Shown here in pieces: positions 23,695-35,600 of a stretch of 64,000 bases of DNA (positions within the stretch are counted from its first letter, which is position 1; each line of letters opens with the position of its first letter). Source of the DNA: Xiphophorus maculatus (Eukaryota > Chordata > Actinopteri > Cyprinodontiformes > Poeciliidae); contig NC_036447.1 in the NCBI RefSeq assembly GCF_002775205.1, positions 21,124,501 to 21,188,500 of the forward strand, in the 5' to 3' direction. The notes under the pieces are model-generated. The model saw only the letters and a list, made by a program, of their open reading frames with translations, had not been told where the DNA came from and did no database searches. Both the position numbers and the translations under genes were made by a program.

Positions 23695-24378
23695 ATGGTA
23701 AGATTTGACCCCGTGAGTTTCACCTTGTTGATTTTCGTGTTTCTGTTTAATTCTGCATTTTGAATGTTTTATGTTTATAACAAAGAACATCGGTCCGCGC
23801 CAACTGACGCCGCTCTCTAGTCAACTTTTCTCGACTTGTAATGTAACGTGACTTTGCGCGGACACCGTTAGCCGTTTGCTTGCGCCTTTCTGTGTAGTGA
23901 AGCGTGTACATGATTGTCGTGTTTCGGCCGGTGCTGCTTCCTCCTGCAGGGTGAGGTCCGGGCAGACAGAGGAGCTGCTGGACAGCTATCAGAGGCCGCG
24001 GAGTCTGAGCTGCTGCAGCAATGCGAGGAGCAGTTTGCTCGACTGGAGAAGGTAAACCATCCTTCCGCTCCGTGGTCCCGACATGTTTCTATTGCTTCGG
24101 CGAAACTTTAGAGCAAACAAGTAATACATATTGACGTCATGTTTGTCTGCAGCTGCAGAATGAAATCATACTGTGTGAGCCAGACATCTGTGAGAATCAC
24201 CAGGAACAGGTCAGACGGTTAAAGGTTTTCATCTTCTGCATTCGTCCTTGCATTTCTAGGAAAATAAGACATTTCTGTACATTTTCGAGGTCATTTGCTG
24301 CTTTGACTCACCTCAGTCAAATAATTAGGTTGACTGATTATTACCTTTGCATTTTGAAGGTGGGACACTTCCCTTTGT

Positions 24379-24413
<35 letters not shown>

Positions 24414-27400
24414 TTTTAGCCACACTGCACACCATGCAAAGCTATTCCAGATTTCACCCAATGAAGGATGTATTAAAATAAATTAACATAGTTACACATT
24501 TACTCGTTTTACTCGCACAAACAAAAGCATAACTTCACTCGCCTTTTTGCACGTAATGTGTGCAAATTGAGGATTGTAGCAGCAGATCTCCCTTTAGCTT
24601 GATTTAGAGAGAATAACTGGAATGACGGTCACAAACTTCCAGTTTCCAGAAGATGACTTTTCCCTTTCTAAACCAGAACTTGTTAATGCGAAGACTGTTG
24701 TTAGTTTGTCACTTATTTTGCGCTTTGCCACTGTATCCGTTCTGTGATTGAATGATTTATTGTTGTGGTGCCCAAAACTGGTCTTTGGGACTCACTGTCC
24801 TGCATATTTTAGATCAGTTTTTGCTCCAACAAACGTTCATTCTATCAGTTGTTCTGATAATTAATCGGATAAAATTTCTGCAGATTTCTCGTGTAACCAA
24901 TGAAACCTTTTAATATACAATATTACAAATGCATTAAAAGATGCAAAAATTTTAATTTCTTTAAAAAAAAAAAATCATTTAATTGCCTAAAATGCAGCAA
25001 CATTGCCTTTCTTTATTGTAGGCTTGATCATCCTCGGTAGCAAAGCATGCATCTAAATAAATATTTCTGCCATCAACATGTGAAAAGCTCAGCACTTCCT
25101 GCTTGACTTAACATCTGTACAGTGTAGAGATAATGTGTTGTTTGATTTTTGGATTACCCTATTACAGATTCGATAGCAAAAAGTAAATAAGGTGATGATA
25201 AAACTATGTTACATGTTCTGATTAGCACATATTTACAGATGAAGAAGGTTTTTCTTACCTTAAATACAAAATGTATATTTTTCTTTTGTACAATTATGGC
25301 TCAGTTACTGCTCTGAATATGTTCTTTAAACAGATTTGAGTTTGTAGTCTAATCGATTACTAAATTAGTTGCGGTGATTAATCTGATTAATCGTTTCAAC
25401 CCCGATGCACCAAAGGGGTGGTATGATGGAAAAAACATTTCAGCGGTGTTAAAATTGCGACTTTTAAGACTTTGCTTGTAACTTCACAATTGGTACAAGC
25501 TCATTCTTGCCTGGTTTTTAAGTTGATTTGTATGTTGTTGCTTTCAGGTTTGTTTATTTAACTTGACTTTTTTTTTTGATTTTACCATGTATTTCCACAC
25601 GAAACAGTCGGTAAACAGGCTGGCAGCTACGGATGCTGAACTGAAGCTGTGGATGTCCACAGAGCCGAGCTGTAAGTCCTCACTTCTCCCACTGCAATGA
25701 AACCATGGCATCATTCTACTATTTACAGCCTGAATATTAATATTAATATCACACACCGCAGTCTCATTGCTACCCTACATCTTGTATTGTTGTTAATTTT
25801 TTGTTGAGTTTGTCATGTAAGTAAAATAAAATGATGTCAAATTTGATTGGGTTTGAATGTTTTTGTTGACTGATTTAAAAAAAATATACATATAAATATA
25901 CATATATTTAAAAAAAATATACATATTTTTTTTAAATGTCCTCCACAGCGCTTGCGGCTAACGCAGAAATTTTACTTCATGCAGGAAAAGATGAGGTGTG
26001 TCCATGTGTGAAACAAAAATTCCTTAAAAGCCATAAAACATTCCCTCCCTTCCTCTTTTCTGAAAACGTCCCACGTGTCGTTCTCTGCAGATGCTCAAGC
26101 TTTGCTCCGAACTGGAGATGGTTGTTTCTTGTTGTGAAGCCAAGAGAGACAAACTGAGAGAGACTAAAGAGCTGTGCGTGACCTTTCCATTACCCGGCAA
26201 AGCTTTCTTTCACTACTTTCTGCTTCATCAGAGCACATAAATGTTTCCCAGGACTGAATGGACGAGAGCTCTCTGTGACTTCACACTTTGTGTTTCGCCT
26301 CGCGCTTTACAGAGAGCAGAAATGGCTGGAGGAGAAGAAGCAGGTGCTATTAGCTGCCAATGATCATATCGAACGACTTCGAGTGGAAAAGGAGAAATAT
26401 TCAGAGCACAAGTGAGTGTGACGGCAATGTGGCGCCAAATGAAAAGAGACATTCAAGGTTCCCAGGCGGCCTGGAAAGTACAGAACCTGATTTATGAATT
26501 TTCCAGGTCTGAATAGGTGTGGAAAAAAAAATATGTTTCATTCCAGGAGTATTCCCTATTTCATTGACTAAATTAAATAGGGATCCTTCTATCACACCAC
26601 TAATATTTCTCTATGTGAAATTTTAGTTTAAAGTGCAAAATGTAACGGAAGGCATGGTGAAATTAAGCATCTATAGATTACCACAGCGATTCTCTGATTA
26701 TATTTATGTTCCTCCAGCATCCTTCTGGACACAAAAGCCAAAATTAAGAAAATGAAGACTTATCAGGAACAGCTGATGGAGTCGCTGGGAGACATTCTGG
26801 GGAAACATGTCCCTCCCCCTCAGGAAGAGTCTACTGCCAGCAAAAAGAAGAAGGTGTGTTAATAAAGTGTTTGTTTCTTATATTCCATTTTTTTTAAACA
26901 TTGTTGTTTTTATTTTCAGAACATTCCCCTGGAGATTAGTGAGGACCTTGTTTCCCTCAATACAATTCTTGAGGTGGGTGTGTGACGTTGATGTCGCTTT
27001 CTACTTTAACATTGACATGTTAAAACAGTCAATATTTCAATTGTGTTTTTACTTTTTTATTAGCAAAATTTGGGTTAATCGCAAACAAAATCAATATTGT
27101 GAATATTTAATTATTTTTTCCTAATGCCTTGCATTCCTGCTGTTTTACTTTGGAAGATGATGTAAGCTGTAGCTATTTGCGGTTTCAGACGGTCATAAAA
27201 ATAGCTCAGACAGTGAAAATACATAGGGGTGCACCGATTTATCGGCCGGTTGATTTATTGGTGCCAATTTCCTTAATTTTGGAAGATCGGTGATCGGCTG
27301 ATTTTTACATGTGAAGCTGATCTTATCCACCGACGTTATCAATCTCGGCAAAGGTCTAAAAAACAACCACTGTGCTTTTCTTTTCTCCTGTGAGAGAGGT

Positions 27401-28364
27401 CTGACTGACAAACCGGCCGACCAGGTCATGTCTGCACGTTTACAATTAACCATAGTGATTCCACTGTTGCCAATTCAGCAACTTTCTTGATACTGAGCAA
27501 CATTTCAGACAACAAACTGGCAACGGCCAAAAGGTTAGGCTTTTTAAAAGATCGGTAATCGGCGATCGGCCAGAAAACTGCAATCGGTGCACTCCTGAAA
27601 ATAAGTAATTACATCAACATGAGCTATAACATCTAGCTTCCTTTCTGGTTTAGCCAAATCAGTTCCAGTGCTAAACTAGTGCGAGTGTTTGCTTAGCATC
27701 AGTTCGGTTTTCACCGCCACAAACTATTACTGTGGCACTGACAAACGGGCAGCTGGAGGCGCAACCAATCAAACTGTAGTCAGCGCCATATGTAAAATTC
27801 TTTGGTTAGTTGCATTCTTGTTCTGCTTTTATTAAAGACAAAAACAATGAAAACACAGAGCTTCAGTATTATGAAAAGGTTCACGTTTTCTTTTTCTTCC
27901 TACTGTTTTAGTAGGAACAAAGTAAAGCAGAAATCCCCTCCTGTGTTACATTACTATTAAAGTAATTAACAACATGCAACAAAGATTTATCAAGATTTTA
28001 TTTTCTCTCAGGTCTTTAGTCTTTGCTTTAGCCCTAAGAGTGTAAGAATGAGAATAAACTTTTAGTTAAAATCACTCATTAAGCTGCATCCTGGAGGTTT
28101 TTGGTAATCTGACTTTGTTCAGTGCATGGCCTGTTTTTACTTGACGTGTTTGTTCCAGAACAGTCTGAGAAAACCCAAATACCTCTCTTATGTCGATAAC
28201 ACCTGCAGGTTCTTATGGACAAAGTAATGAACACGCCGCACGACCCTTATGTTACAATAGATCACACGTTCTGGCCACCGTACGTGGAGATGCTGCTTCG
28301 ATACGGGATCGCAGTGAGACACCAGGAGAATAACTTCAAGATCCGCCTGGAGACCTTCTTCTAA
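23695..28364 (+). CDS. cenpk: Centromere protein K, CCAN subunit (10 coding exons)
   Basis: Exons: 23695-23697 (only the ATG), 23950-24051, 24153-24209, 25608-25671, 25949-25995, 26091-26173, 26313-26411, 26718-26853, 26920-26973 and 28209-28364. All junctions are GT-AG and in phase, giving 266 residues (human CENP-K is about 269). Matches to the family: an acidic N-terminal helix (CEEQFARLEK), long coiled coil (EQKWLEEKKQ), a basic KKKK patch, and the conserved C terminus MNTPHDPYVTIDHTFWPPYV followed by LLRYGIAVRH. CENP-K acts with CENP-H, -I and -M in the constitutive centromere-associated network, linking CENP-A chromatin to the outer kinetochore. The coding start stands alone at an exon edge (ATG|GTAAGA). 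Introns 3 and 9 carry transposon copies. The stop is TAA at 28362-28364. Confidence 0.93.
24377..24416. repeat. (ATTT)n microsatellite in cenpk intron 3
   Basis: About 10 TTTA units. Confidence 0.95.
24840..25405. mobile_element. hAT-type non-autonomous DNA element (degenerate) in cenpk intron 3
   Basis: The right part reads CTAATCGATTACTAAATTAG and then TGATTAATCGTTTCAACCCC, the terminal style of fish hAT-like elements. The left part has GATAATTAATCGG. No transposase frame is present. The ends and target duplication are not clear, so the boundaries are approximate. Confidence 0.4.
27214..27603. mobile_element. hAT-like MITE in cenpk intron 9 with 8-bp direct flanks
   Basis: An element of about 374 bp (27222-27595) has inverted ends, GGGGTGCACCGATTTATCGG on the left and CAATCGGTGCACTCC on the right, and internal ATCGGTGATCGG / ATCGGTAATCGGCGATCGG words. 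Identical TGAAAATA octamers flank it at 27214-27221 and 27596-27603, which fits the 8-bp target duplication of hAT transposons. It has no coding capacity. Confidence 0.75.
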
Positions 28365-28667
28365 TTGGCTGATTTTCAAATTTGTATTTTTTAATTTTCT
28401 CAAGCACAACATGTCAGTCGGTGTCTTTCATTTGTGTGTATTCGAGCCCTGCAGTTCTTTGACAACCGTCTAAAGAAACGAGACAAGAAAATTGCTTTTT
28501 GTAAATATGTATTAGTTTTACAACTCATTTCTGTTTGTGTTAATTTAGTTCTTATTGCAATTTTAAGATATTCTGCATTTGCTCCATGTGCTATTTTGAT
28601 AACGGAGATTTTAAAGTTCTTAAAGTTTTTGTGATCTTAGCAGATGTTTTATTGCTGTTCACCGAGC

Positions 28668-28678
28668 AATAAAATAAA
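28668..28678 (+). terminator. cenpk poly(A) signals
   Basis: Two overlapping AATAAA hexamers (AATAAAATAAA) lie about 300 nt after the stop. A third AATAAA lies near 28814. Confidence 0.55.
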
Positions 28679-28852
28679 ACAGGATCTTCACTTGTTATTT
28701 TGGCATAAAAGTTGGTAAAGTAAAATTTAATTCAAACCATCAGTCACCTAATTCTAATACAAGTTTTGTCTGTACTTTATTGTTATTTCTTTCTGAATAT
28801 TGTTTGCTTCTTTAATAAACACATTTTGTGCCTTGCTAGATTACTTCATTGA

Positions 28853-28885
<33 letters not shown>

Positions 28886-28886
28886 T
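28853..28886. repeat. (GT)n(AT)n microsatellite
   Basis: A GT array passing into a short AT array, between cenpk and smap1. Confidence 0.9.
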
Positions 28887-28889
28887 TAA

Positions 28890-29450
28890 AAGACAACACT
28901 GAAGTTAATTTCCAAGATGCATTTTTAGTCTTACTTATACTTCCAAGAAAAAAACAGCAAATCAAATGTCTGCCTAAAATGATACTAAATATTGAGGCTT
29001 TATAGAATAATTTTATGCATAATAGTACTGATTCAAAAACTAACTAAAAAGGCTTTTATTCTTATAACATCTTGGATTTATTTTCACCTGTCAGCCGTAT
29101 CTTATCAAGGTAAGTGAGTAGTGGTAACTGCTTTACTTAAAGGTGATTGATCTAAAACTGATTTGCTGATCATTTACTTTAAAACACTGAAGTTAAATTC
29201 ATTTCCAAATAAAAATACTTGGTATATGTTTTTATTGGTAGGTTCAGATGATTCTCAATAGTAATTATAATTACTATCCAGAATTTTATTGTTTTATTAA
29301 TCATGTAAATATAGTGGAGTGTAAAATGTTAATGTTGGTGTCAAGAATCAATGGAACAGACAATAGCTAACTTGTACAAATTGTTATTTAATGTAATAAT
29401 TTAGAAACCATGTAAACGTTCTTAAAAATTTAAAGCGTAGTAATGAAAAC
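28890..29450. other. cenpk-smap1 intergenic spacer
   Basis: AT-rich sequence with no gene or repeat recognised. Confidence 0.45.
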
Positions 29451-29454
29451 GTAT

Positions 29455-29692
29455 GCCGCTCTAAGCACTGCGTCAGATGACGTCAGAACGCTCATCCAAT
29501 CCGATGCGTTCGCCTCGTCAGCTTTAGGACTTCTGTGGGCGGAGAGCAGATTCCGGTTCCGGGTGTCTTCGTTTCCCAGTCGGAGGTTTTCAGACCTCCG
29601 ATTATGATATTTTACCATAAAACTTCTCTTCACTGACAACTGATTAAAATACCGATTGCTGCACTGCAACGAGCCCCACCGAAGCAGCGACC
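29455..29692 (+). promoter_or_regulatory. smap1 promoter and 5' UTR
   Basis: A CpG-rich block with a perfect CRE TGACGTCA at 29478-29485, CCAAT at 29496-29500, a GC box GTGGGCGG at 29535-29542, tandem ETS-like TTCCGGTTCCGGG at 29551-29563, and a hairpin CGGAGGT...ACCTCCG at 29581-29600. No TATA box is seen. This is a typical housekeeping promoter layout. Factor names are inferred from motif words only. Confidence 0.65.
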
Positions 29693-32600
29693 ATGACGAC
29701 CCGCTCGGAGAGAGAGAAGGCCCAGAAACTTAACGAGCAGCACCAGGCCATCCTGTCCAAAATGCTGAGGGAGGAAGACAACAAGTACTGCGCCGACTGC
29801 GAAGCGAAAGGTACGGCGTTCACTCCGCACAGTGTTTTATTGATTTTGTGTAAATTGTGTAGTTTTTTTCAAATCTATCGGCAGAGAAATAACAGCACCG
29901 CCTTACCGTTGTGTTGCTCTTCTAAGCTAAACGGCTCAAACTGGTCAGCTGACATTTCTTCCCCGTAAGCTAAACTAAGTTGCTAAGCAGCGAGCTAACT
30001 TCTGTAAATCTGCCTAAGCTCCCCCGCTGCTCCCATATACCCGCCGCTTTAATGAGCAGCGACTCATCTTCCCTAGAAAACCCTGGTTTGTTTTCATGTT
30101 GGGACACATTTTTAAAGCTTTCCGTTTTGGCACCTCAACTGGGAGCATGATCGAGCATGTTGGTGTCGTTACTCTGGAAACGTCTCACATTATCGCTGTT
30201 TTCCGCCCTCAACAGGTCCAAGATGGGCATCCTGGAATCTGGGAGTTTTCATCTGCATCCGGTGTGCAGGCATCCACAGGAACCTGGGAGTACACATATC
30301 CAGAGTGAAATCAGTCAACCTGGACCAGTGGACCTCAGAGCAGATCCAGGTACTGTTTCCTGTCTGTGACTGAGGTCAGCGAAGTTTTCAAACGCATTGG
30401 AGGAGCATCACCTCAAAGAGCCTTTAAATGATACCGGGATTTATAACATGAAATTCTGGGGAAATTTATGGTCAATTAATTCATTTTGAAACATGTGATA
30501 AATTTAAGACATTGCCATAAATCATTATCCTCAATATGACATAGCTTTTTATAGTGGTTCCACTTATTTATGTGTTGATTTCTAACATTTTTATTAATTA
30601 TCAAAGAGGTTACGGTAGTTTCTGGAGGATGCGATATTAGTACTGCAAAAATCGAGAATATTCAGACCTTGACGAAAAAGGCATTCAGCTTCCATTCATT
30701 TTCAAAAGAAGAACAACTAAATTCTTAACATTAAATGAAGTATTTCCATTTTTTTGTGGAATCTACTCTTTGCATCAGCTAAATAGATTTGTTCTTATGT
30801 ATCCCTTTATTTGATGGAGCAAAAACTACAGAAACAAACTCACTTACAATGTTTGCCCTGTTTCTAATTATCTTGTCTGTCTGGTAAGCTGGCTATTCAT
30901 GTTACAGTAATGCAATATTTAGCATTCATTTATTGTTTTCATTTTTGATGTGCGGACTCAACATCAATGGAATCAATGCTAAACGTCAAATCTTTTATTT
31001 TGAAATTTCAAAAAAAGAAAAAAATTCAGTTATTTCCTGTTTTCCAAAACCTAGAGCATCTTCTATCAAAAAATCTTGACGCAGCGTGATTGAATATTGC
31101 AACCTGCTCTGAGGAATCTTATAGGAAAATAAGTTACTGCTTATAGCTTGGTAATTTCAGCTTACTGGTAAATAGAAATCATCATTTTCCTCCCAGTTCC
31201 AAATAAAACCACAAAACAACTTTATATTGGCTAAATAAAATAATCTATCAGGAATATCAACCACTAGATAAAAAAATATAGACACTAGATTTAAAAAAAA
31301 AAATACAATATCATGTTGTTTAGCCTCTAATTAAAAGCTCCAATTGTAGCTATGGGAATCTAACATGCAGACAACAAATCTTTGTTGTTTGATTTGTTGT
31401 GTCATTTGAAATGAAAGTAGCAAAGAAAGCACAGAACTGAACAGCAGCTGAAATCTGATCCCAGCGAAGAATTCAAAAACTTTTCACTGTCAAAACTATT
31501 GGATGTGATTTTTGTCAGCAAAATTCAGGATAATCTACAGACAGAAAAAATCTGCATCTGCCCCTATCAACTGTTATTATTATTGTTAGACTAAATATAT
31601 TTAAAACAAATTATTATAATCCTGAATTGTTGATTTATAGTTTCAAACCAAGTTGTGTCATCCTGGGTATTTAAGTTGTGCTTTACAGAAATACTTCTGG
31701 AGAAACAAAGAATGCAGGGAAACATATTGTTTTCTCAGTTATTGTTTTAACATTCTGAGATGTCAGCATTGATAAATATGCGCTGTCCATTAGTTTGCCA
31801 TTTACTAACCACAAATAAACTTCTGACACAAGAATAGTCATCTACTGTAATGTTGTGTTAAAGCCTTTCGATAAATATCTTTTAGCCTCTACAGTAAAGC
31901 AACACCTTGCATCATATAGCTTTTTAGTTTCTAGCTCTTCATTTATCATTTTAAATTTCCCCCTCATTGCCAGTTTTTTTTGCAGTAAATTACAATCATA
32001 ATGAGCACTGGAGCCATAATGCAGCTAGAAAACACTTGGTGAAACTTTTAAGCTACCTAACTTTAGGCTTTTTAATACAGATGTGTTGGAGAAAGAAAAA
32101 AAAGTCCCACATTGACAAAGCTCTGCCAAACAAACTAGATGCAAAACTGCTGCTTGTACTTTCAGACATGGCAGAGCAGCACAGACTCTGCTTTAAACGT
32201 TCCTGATAACTCCGATTTTATACTGCCATTGAGCTTATCTAATGGAGTCTATTTGATTGCTGACTTTACACCTTTTTATTTCTCCCTTTGTTTCCAGAGC
32301 ATTCAGGAAATGGGTAACACCAATGCCAGGCAGCTTTATGAAGCCAACCTTCCAGACAGCTTCAGAAGACCTCAGACAGACCAGTATCTTTTTGCCATCA
32401 GCTGACACAGAAACCCAACGTTCCCATGCTCTGTTATGGTGTCTATGTTCTGCATCTTTGTCACTCAGTTTCCTCCTTAACTGCTTCCCTCAGAGCAGTG
32501 GAATTCTTCATCAGGGATAAATACGAAAAGAAGAAATACTACAACAAGAATGCAATAATTAGAAGCAGTGTACGTATTAAACATCCATATAAAGCTCCCC

Positions 32601-35600
32601 CTACACGAGTATTGGCCCCCCTGGTAAAGATGTGTAAAAAGCCTTAAGATTATGTTTATCTTTTTTTTGCAGCAGAATAATCACTGAAGTTTTAAAGAAA
32701 CTGTTTTGAACAAGATTGCTGATGAGGTCGGCAACAGTTCCTATAAAATAAAACCTCAAAAGGGTGTATAAAATAAATGCAACTGAATAATTTTTCAAAT
32801 GTATATTTAATTTTTTTACTTTATGAGCAGACTCCGCACAACCTTAAAAAGTCTAAAATTAATATCAACAATTACGGCCTTAAAAAGTCTCAAATTTGTT
32901 AAAGTAAAGCATGTTGGCCTTAAATACGTTAAGGTCTTAAATTTTGTTGTGGCACAACTATTTTATCTCGTATGTAGCTTTTTTTTCTCGTGGGCCTTTT
33001 CTGTCAAGCAAAAGTTTGAGTCGTGCGGTGACATCTTCATTACGTTCTGTGACACGCAGCGGTTGAGACTACTGATAGCTAGCTGCTAATATACGCTTTC
33101 TAGCTATCTATGGGACACAATCAAGACAAAAAGTTAGAACATATTTCAACTTTCTTGTGTCTCGTTGCAAGCCCCACACATTTACGTTTGCTTCCTGTGT
33201 GTCGAGCCCTTTAAGCGCAAATTTATTCATTCATTTTCACCACTGGCTCACTCCCATTGTCAACCCATGAGAGGCTAGGTTCATGCTCTGCAAAAATGCT
33301 TTTAATATTGGCACTGTAGGCATTAAGACTGAAGAGAGTCATATGCAGTGTGATGAGAAGCACACTGCACATGCCACAAAAAACCACCCAGACATTTCAC
33401 ATTTGACTATATAGACACAGAAGTCAACATAGTCACTCCTAAAAATGGGGGAAAACAAGAGAACTTCCCTTTGGAGAAAGAGGTTGATTCAAGAAAGTTG
33501 CCCGCATCTGTAGAGTAATAATTAAAAGTTTAAAACTTTGACCTCCCACAGTGAGGAGGATGGTCAAGGAGGTGAAATAAAGACTCCACAAGTCTCTGGA
33601 GAACAATATTGAGAGGCACCTTAGGGGGCGTTGTCACATGGTTCCCATAGCAACAGTTCGTCTTGAGCCTGTTTTACGCATCTTATCAGATAAGGCTGGA
33701 GATAAAAGTGGTTTCAGTTGTTCAGGGTTTTTTGTGTCTGTGTCGTCAGCCAAAAGATAGTAAGAAAGAGAAGGAGCCGGACAGAGGGAGCAAGGTGTCT
33801 TCTTACACCAAGGTGAGTCTGGAGCACACATAAACTAAGCCCTTTGAGTTGTTTTCTGCTTTTGCTGCCTTTTAAGTTTTGCTTTAAATATATATTTTGC
33901 TTTCAGAGTGAAGAGTCCAGGCCAGCTCCCAAAATAAGTCCTGCAAAGTCTTCAGAGCCCCCTATGAACCTACTAGGCCTTGGTGAGTGTAAAATGTGTA
34001 AACTCAAATATTAGTTAGAAATGTAGGTTTAAAAATATGCTAATCTGCATTATTTTCTGTCTTATTTTCATTTTGCTTGTCATACATGTGTTGGGACTGT
34101 AGTTGAACTACTGCAGGAATATCTTTTATTTACAGTTGAGCTTAGTAAAAATGTTGGTGTTGTGGCCGTAATGGCCGGTCATATTGGAGGGGGAACATGT
34201 CATGGTGCTGCCTAACAGTTCCTGTTTACCCATCTGTGGTAGATTCATTTTTCACACTTTGTTTTGATCAAGCCAATGAGTCGGAGAGAAAACTTCCTCT
34301 GCCAAACCCGATCAGAACAGATACGCTGCTTCATCCGGCATCATTTGCATTAAGCTGATATCTTCTGATTCCTGCCATGATGCAGCGAAAGACTTTTAAC
34401 TTCCATCTAAACTTTATTCCTGTTTCTTTACATGAGAAAGAGCTGAATGCTATTTTATGCGTTTGTTTTCAGAAAAGGAAGTGCGAAAGCTGCTGACGCC
34501 AGACCTCTAACTTCTTGTTTCGATTAAAAACCCTGATGCAAGTTTAGTTTCATATGATCTGCAGCTCAGTTTCAAATGCAACAAAAAGCAAGACGGATTG
34601 GTATCAGTGACCTGGTTAGGCTTGGTTAAATAAAATACAAGAGGCCTGAATCATGAAGAAGGTTCAACATTTAACATTGAAGATAGGTTTTTGGGGTGTC
34701 TGAAAAGCCTGCTATCAGGTGAGAAAATTAACTCTGATTTTTCCAGCTTTATAAATGTGCACAATTATGCAAAATGGTCATGGTGGAACGAGGGAACCAA
34801 TCCTATTAAAGAAGGAAAGGGGTGTTCCCTGAAAGGAAGCAAACGTCGAGTAACTGTGAAAAATAATAGGCTTGCAGAGAGATCACCAAAAACTAGAGGG
34901 ATTGAGTCTGACTTTTTACACCCGGCATTAAAATCCATCCGGAGTGACCAGATCTCCGAGTGACCGGTTTTCAGTTACTTGCTTCACCAATAGGTTCTTT
35001 ATTTAGTGGGCTTTCAGTAACACCAGCAGCAGATTCTCTGATGTTTTTGTAAAATCAGATGCTTTAAACAGACCGCAATATATCGCTATTTTGAGCTGCA
35101 ATTTGCATAGTATATCAAATTACTGTCACCATGGTAATGTCAATATGGGCTACATTGTAATAGCAAAAGTATGCTTTGATGCAATATTTGATAGGTTGTA
35201 TTTCATAATAAGTGTTGTGCACTACGACTCAGTACTCCAAAACTATTTATGGATGCTAAAGTTCACCAAGCGTGGCGTTAAAGTCCTGACAGTGGAAGAC
35301 AAAAAGAAGAATGAGGAAAACTTGGGTTAGTTGTAGGTCAGAAAAAACCCCAGAGCAGGGGGTTTTCTACACTCATTGCCACAGTGTAGAAGAATGTGGC
35401 AATGATGATAAGACTTGTCGTTAAAAAAAATAATTAGTTGAACAGTGTTCATGTATTTTTTTGCTTTGGGTTCACTGCTAACATAGACTACAGCTACTGT
35501 GAAACTATAAATGATATCTTTCTCAGCAACATGGTTTTATTTAAGCGGTTGTTTGGGGATAATACTTGCTGCTATGAAACAACTTAGTTTCTCTAAGGGA

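Noticed and set aside
29430-29830. Minus-strand frames over the smap1 promoter and first exon
   Set aside because: They are shadows of a CpG-rich promoter and of smap1 exon 1, with no recognisable domain.
34473-34510. Exon-like piece TTTTCAG|AAAAGGAAGTGCGAAAG ending in TAA within smap1 intron 6
   Set aside because: The main smap1 frame continues through exon 7 with the clathrin box completed across the 33982/36642 junction. This piece would truncate the protein and has no family match.
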